A DNA stretch of 46,464 nucleotides. Source: Gymnopilus junonius (Eukaryota > Basidiomycota > Agaricomycetes > Agaricales > Galerinaceae). This document shows, piece after piece, positions 45,771 to 46,464 of this stretch (position 1 is its first letter; the number at the start of each line of letters is the position of its first letter). The notes below the pieces were generated by a model. It did no database searches. It saw only the letters and a program-made list of their open reading frames with translations, and had not been told where the DNA came from. The translations under genes were made by a program, and so were the position numbers. The stretch covers positions 1-46,464 of the forward strand of contig JADNYJ010000263.1 of assembly GCA_015501075.1 (NCBI GenBank), written 5' to 3'.

Positions 45771-46414
45771 AGGATGAACCTCTGTTTGGGATCGACCTAT
45801 GTGCAGAATTGCGTCCGAGGCGCTCGTGATCAGAAAAATATACCATAGATTCGTACACTTTAAAAAAAAATTTGTCTATCGCATATACCGTCGCACTCAT
45901 TGGGGACTCGGCGACGCGTCGACGACGCGCCTTCGTCACGTGTACAATAAATTGAACTCCGCCTCCCCAGTCACTGACAGTGAACTCGAAAGTTTGAACA
46001 AGTATTGTATTTATTACCAACTGCACTTTCCAATTGCTGTTTCCCCTCTATTCTTTGTTTTAATTTGAAGCATGCGGACTACATACGTAACTCGATAGTG
46101 TTTACGCTTAAAGACCACCGACTTGGAGAACCTCGCGAACCCAGGCAGTTTTTGGCAGCAGATGTGAATATTGGGTCACTTGTCGCCTTCGTATTGGTCG
46201 CTGAAGGAAGTGGAATCCTTCAAAAAGGCAGGTTATTTCTTCCGGCGAAAGTTGATAGACTTGCTGTCACCATCTGAAGATAGGGGGATTATTATCAAAT
46301 GGGTGTGACGCCATGCGGAGTACATGGTCATGCATACCGAAACTGGTTTTAGAAAACCTCTGAAGCGCAATGCGGGCCGCTCTCTTCTCCTCTTCTCAAA
46401 CTTAAACCACGACC
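45771..46414. other. Intergenic, upstream of the edge gene
   Basis: About 640 bp. A palindrome-like GACGCGTCGACGACGCGCC cluster lies at about 45912-45930. Short plus-strand frames lack motifs. A CT-rich stretch just before 46415 resembles a fungal core promoter. Confidence 0.35.
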
Positions 46415-46464
46415 ATGACTATCCAATCAATCCCGTCTTTCAAGCTTCTTGACGGCACCACCAT
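46415..46464 (+). CDS. 5' end of a probable aldo/keto reductase
   Basis: The window ends 50 bases into this frame. The visible peptide, MTIQSIPSFKLLDGTTI, matches the usual fungal aldo/keto reductase start, in which a strand ending in LNDG is followed by xxIPxxGFGT. The ATG has a good context (CGACCATGAC) and follows a CT-rich tract. The catalytic Asp, Tyr, Lys and His would lie outside the window, so the call rests on a short N-terminal match only. Confidence 0.4.
   Translation, partial: MTIQSIPSFKLLDGTT

Noticed and set aside
1..46464. tRNA, rRNA or CRISPR features
   Set aside because: No cloverleaf with intact A and B boxes, no rRNA-like blocks and no regularly spaced repeats were seen. 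A tRNA with an intron could be missed by eye.

Overview
The window reads as nuclear DNA of a filamentous basidiomycete, most likely an agaricomycete. Genes are split by many short introns (about 35-80 nt, GT...AG, pyrimidine-rich 3' ends). Gene content is typical of mushroom genomes: expanded F-box families, a laccase, and lineage-specific membrane proteins. All exon joins below were made by eye from reading frame, splice signals and family similarity, without a search.

Layout. 0.4-3 kb: decayed F-box/LRR gene cut by a small TA-flanked element (2991-3940). 4.3-13.2 kb: four tandem minus-strand paralogues of a seven-helix fungal rhodopsin-like family (one broken), interrupted by a plus-strand gene with a ubiquitin/SUMO-like C-terminal domain. 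13.7-14.8 kb: diverged inverted repeat and repeat-derived DNA. 15.3-18.8 kb: complete vacuolar membrane protease (PFF1). 19-24.9 kb: three minus-strand F-box genes, one apparently intact, one truncated, one frameshifted. 25.3-30.1 kb: unrecognised membrane protein, acireductone dioxygenase (ADI1) and a Ser/Thr-rich single-pass membrane protein. 31.0-34.2 kb: tiny mitochondrial twin-cysteine protein (CMC4) from three exons, the 3' half of a flavin monooxygenase gene, and a small conserved-looking protein. 35.3-37.7 kb: multi-exon laccase with all four copper motifs and a frame problem at its C-terminus. 38.1-41.3 kb: two convergent paralogues with N-terminal PPxY motifs, one with a 641-bp mariner-type MITE right next to its start codon. 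43.2-45.8 kb: heavily decayed third copy of the F-box/zinc-binding gene on the plus strand. The last 50 bases look like the start of an aldo/keto reductase.

The window mixes single-copy housekeeping genes (PFF1, ADI1, CMC4) with lineage-specific duplicated families in different states of decay. I see no operon-like pathway. The strongest unexplained signals are the 7TM array with its shared C-terminal LTEIS motif, the convergent PPxY pair, and the small non-autonomous elements lying at gene edges.
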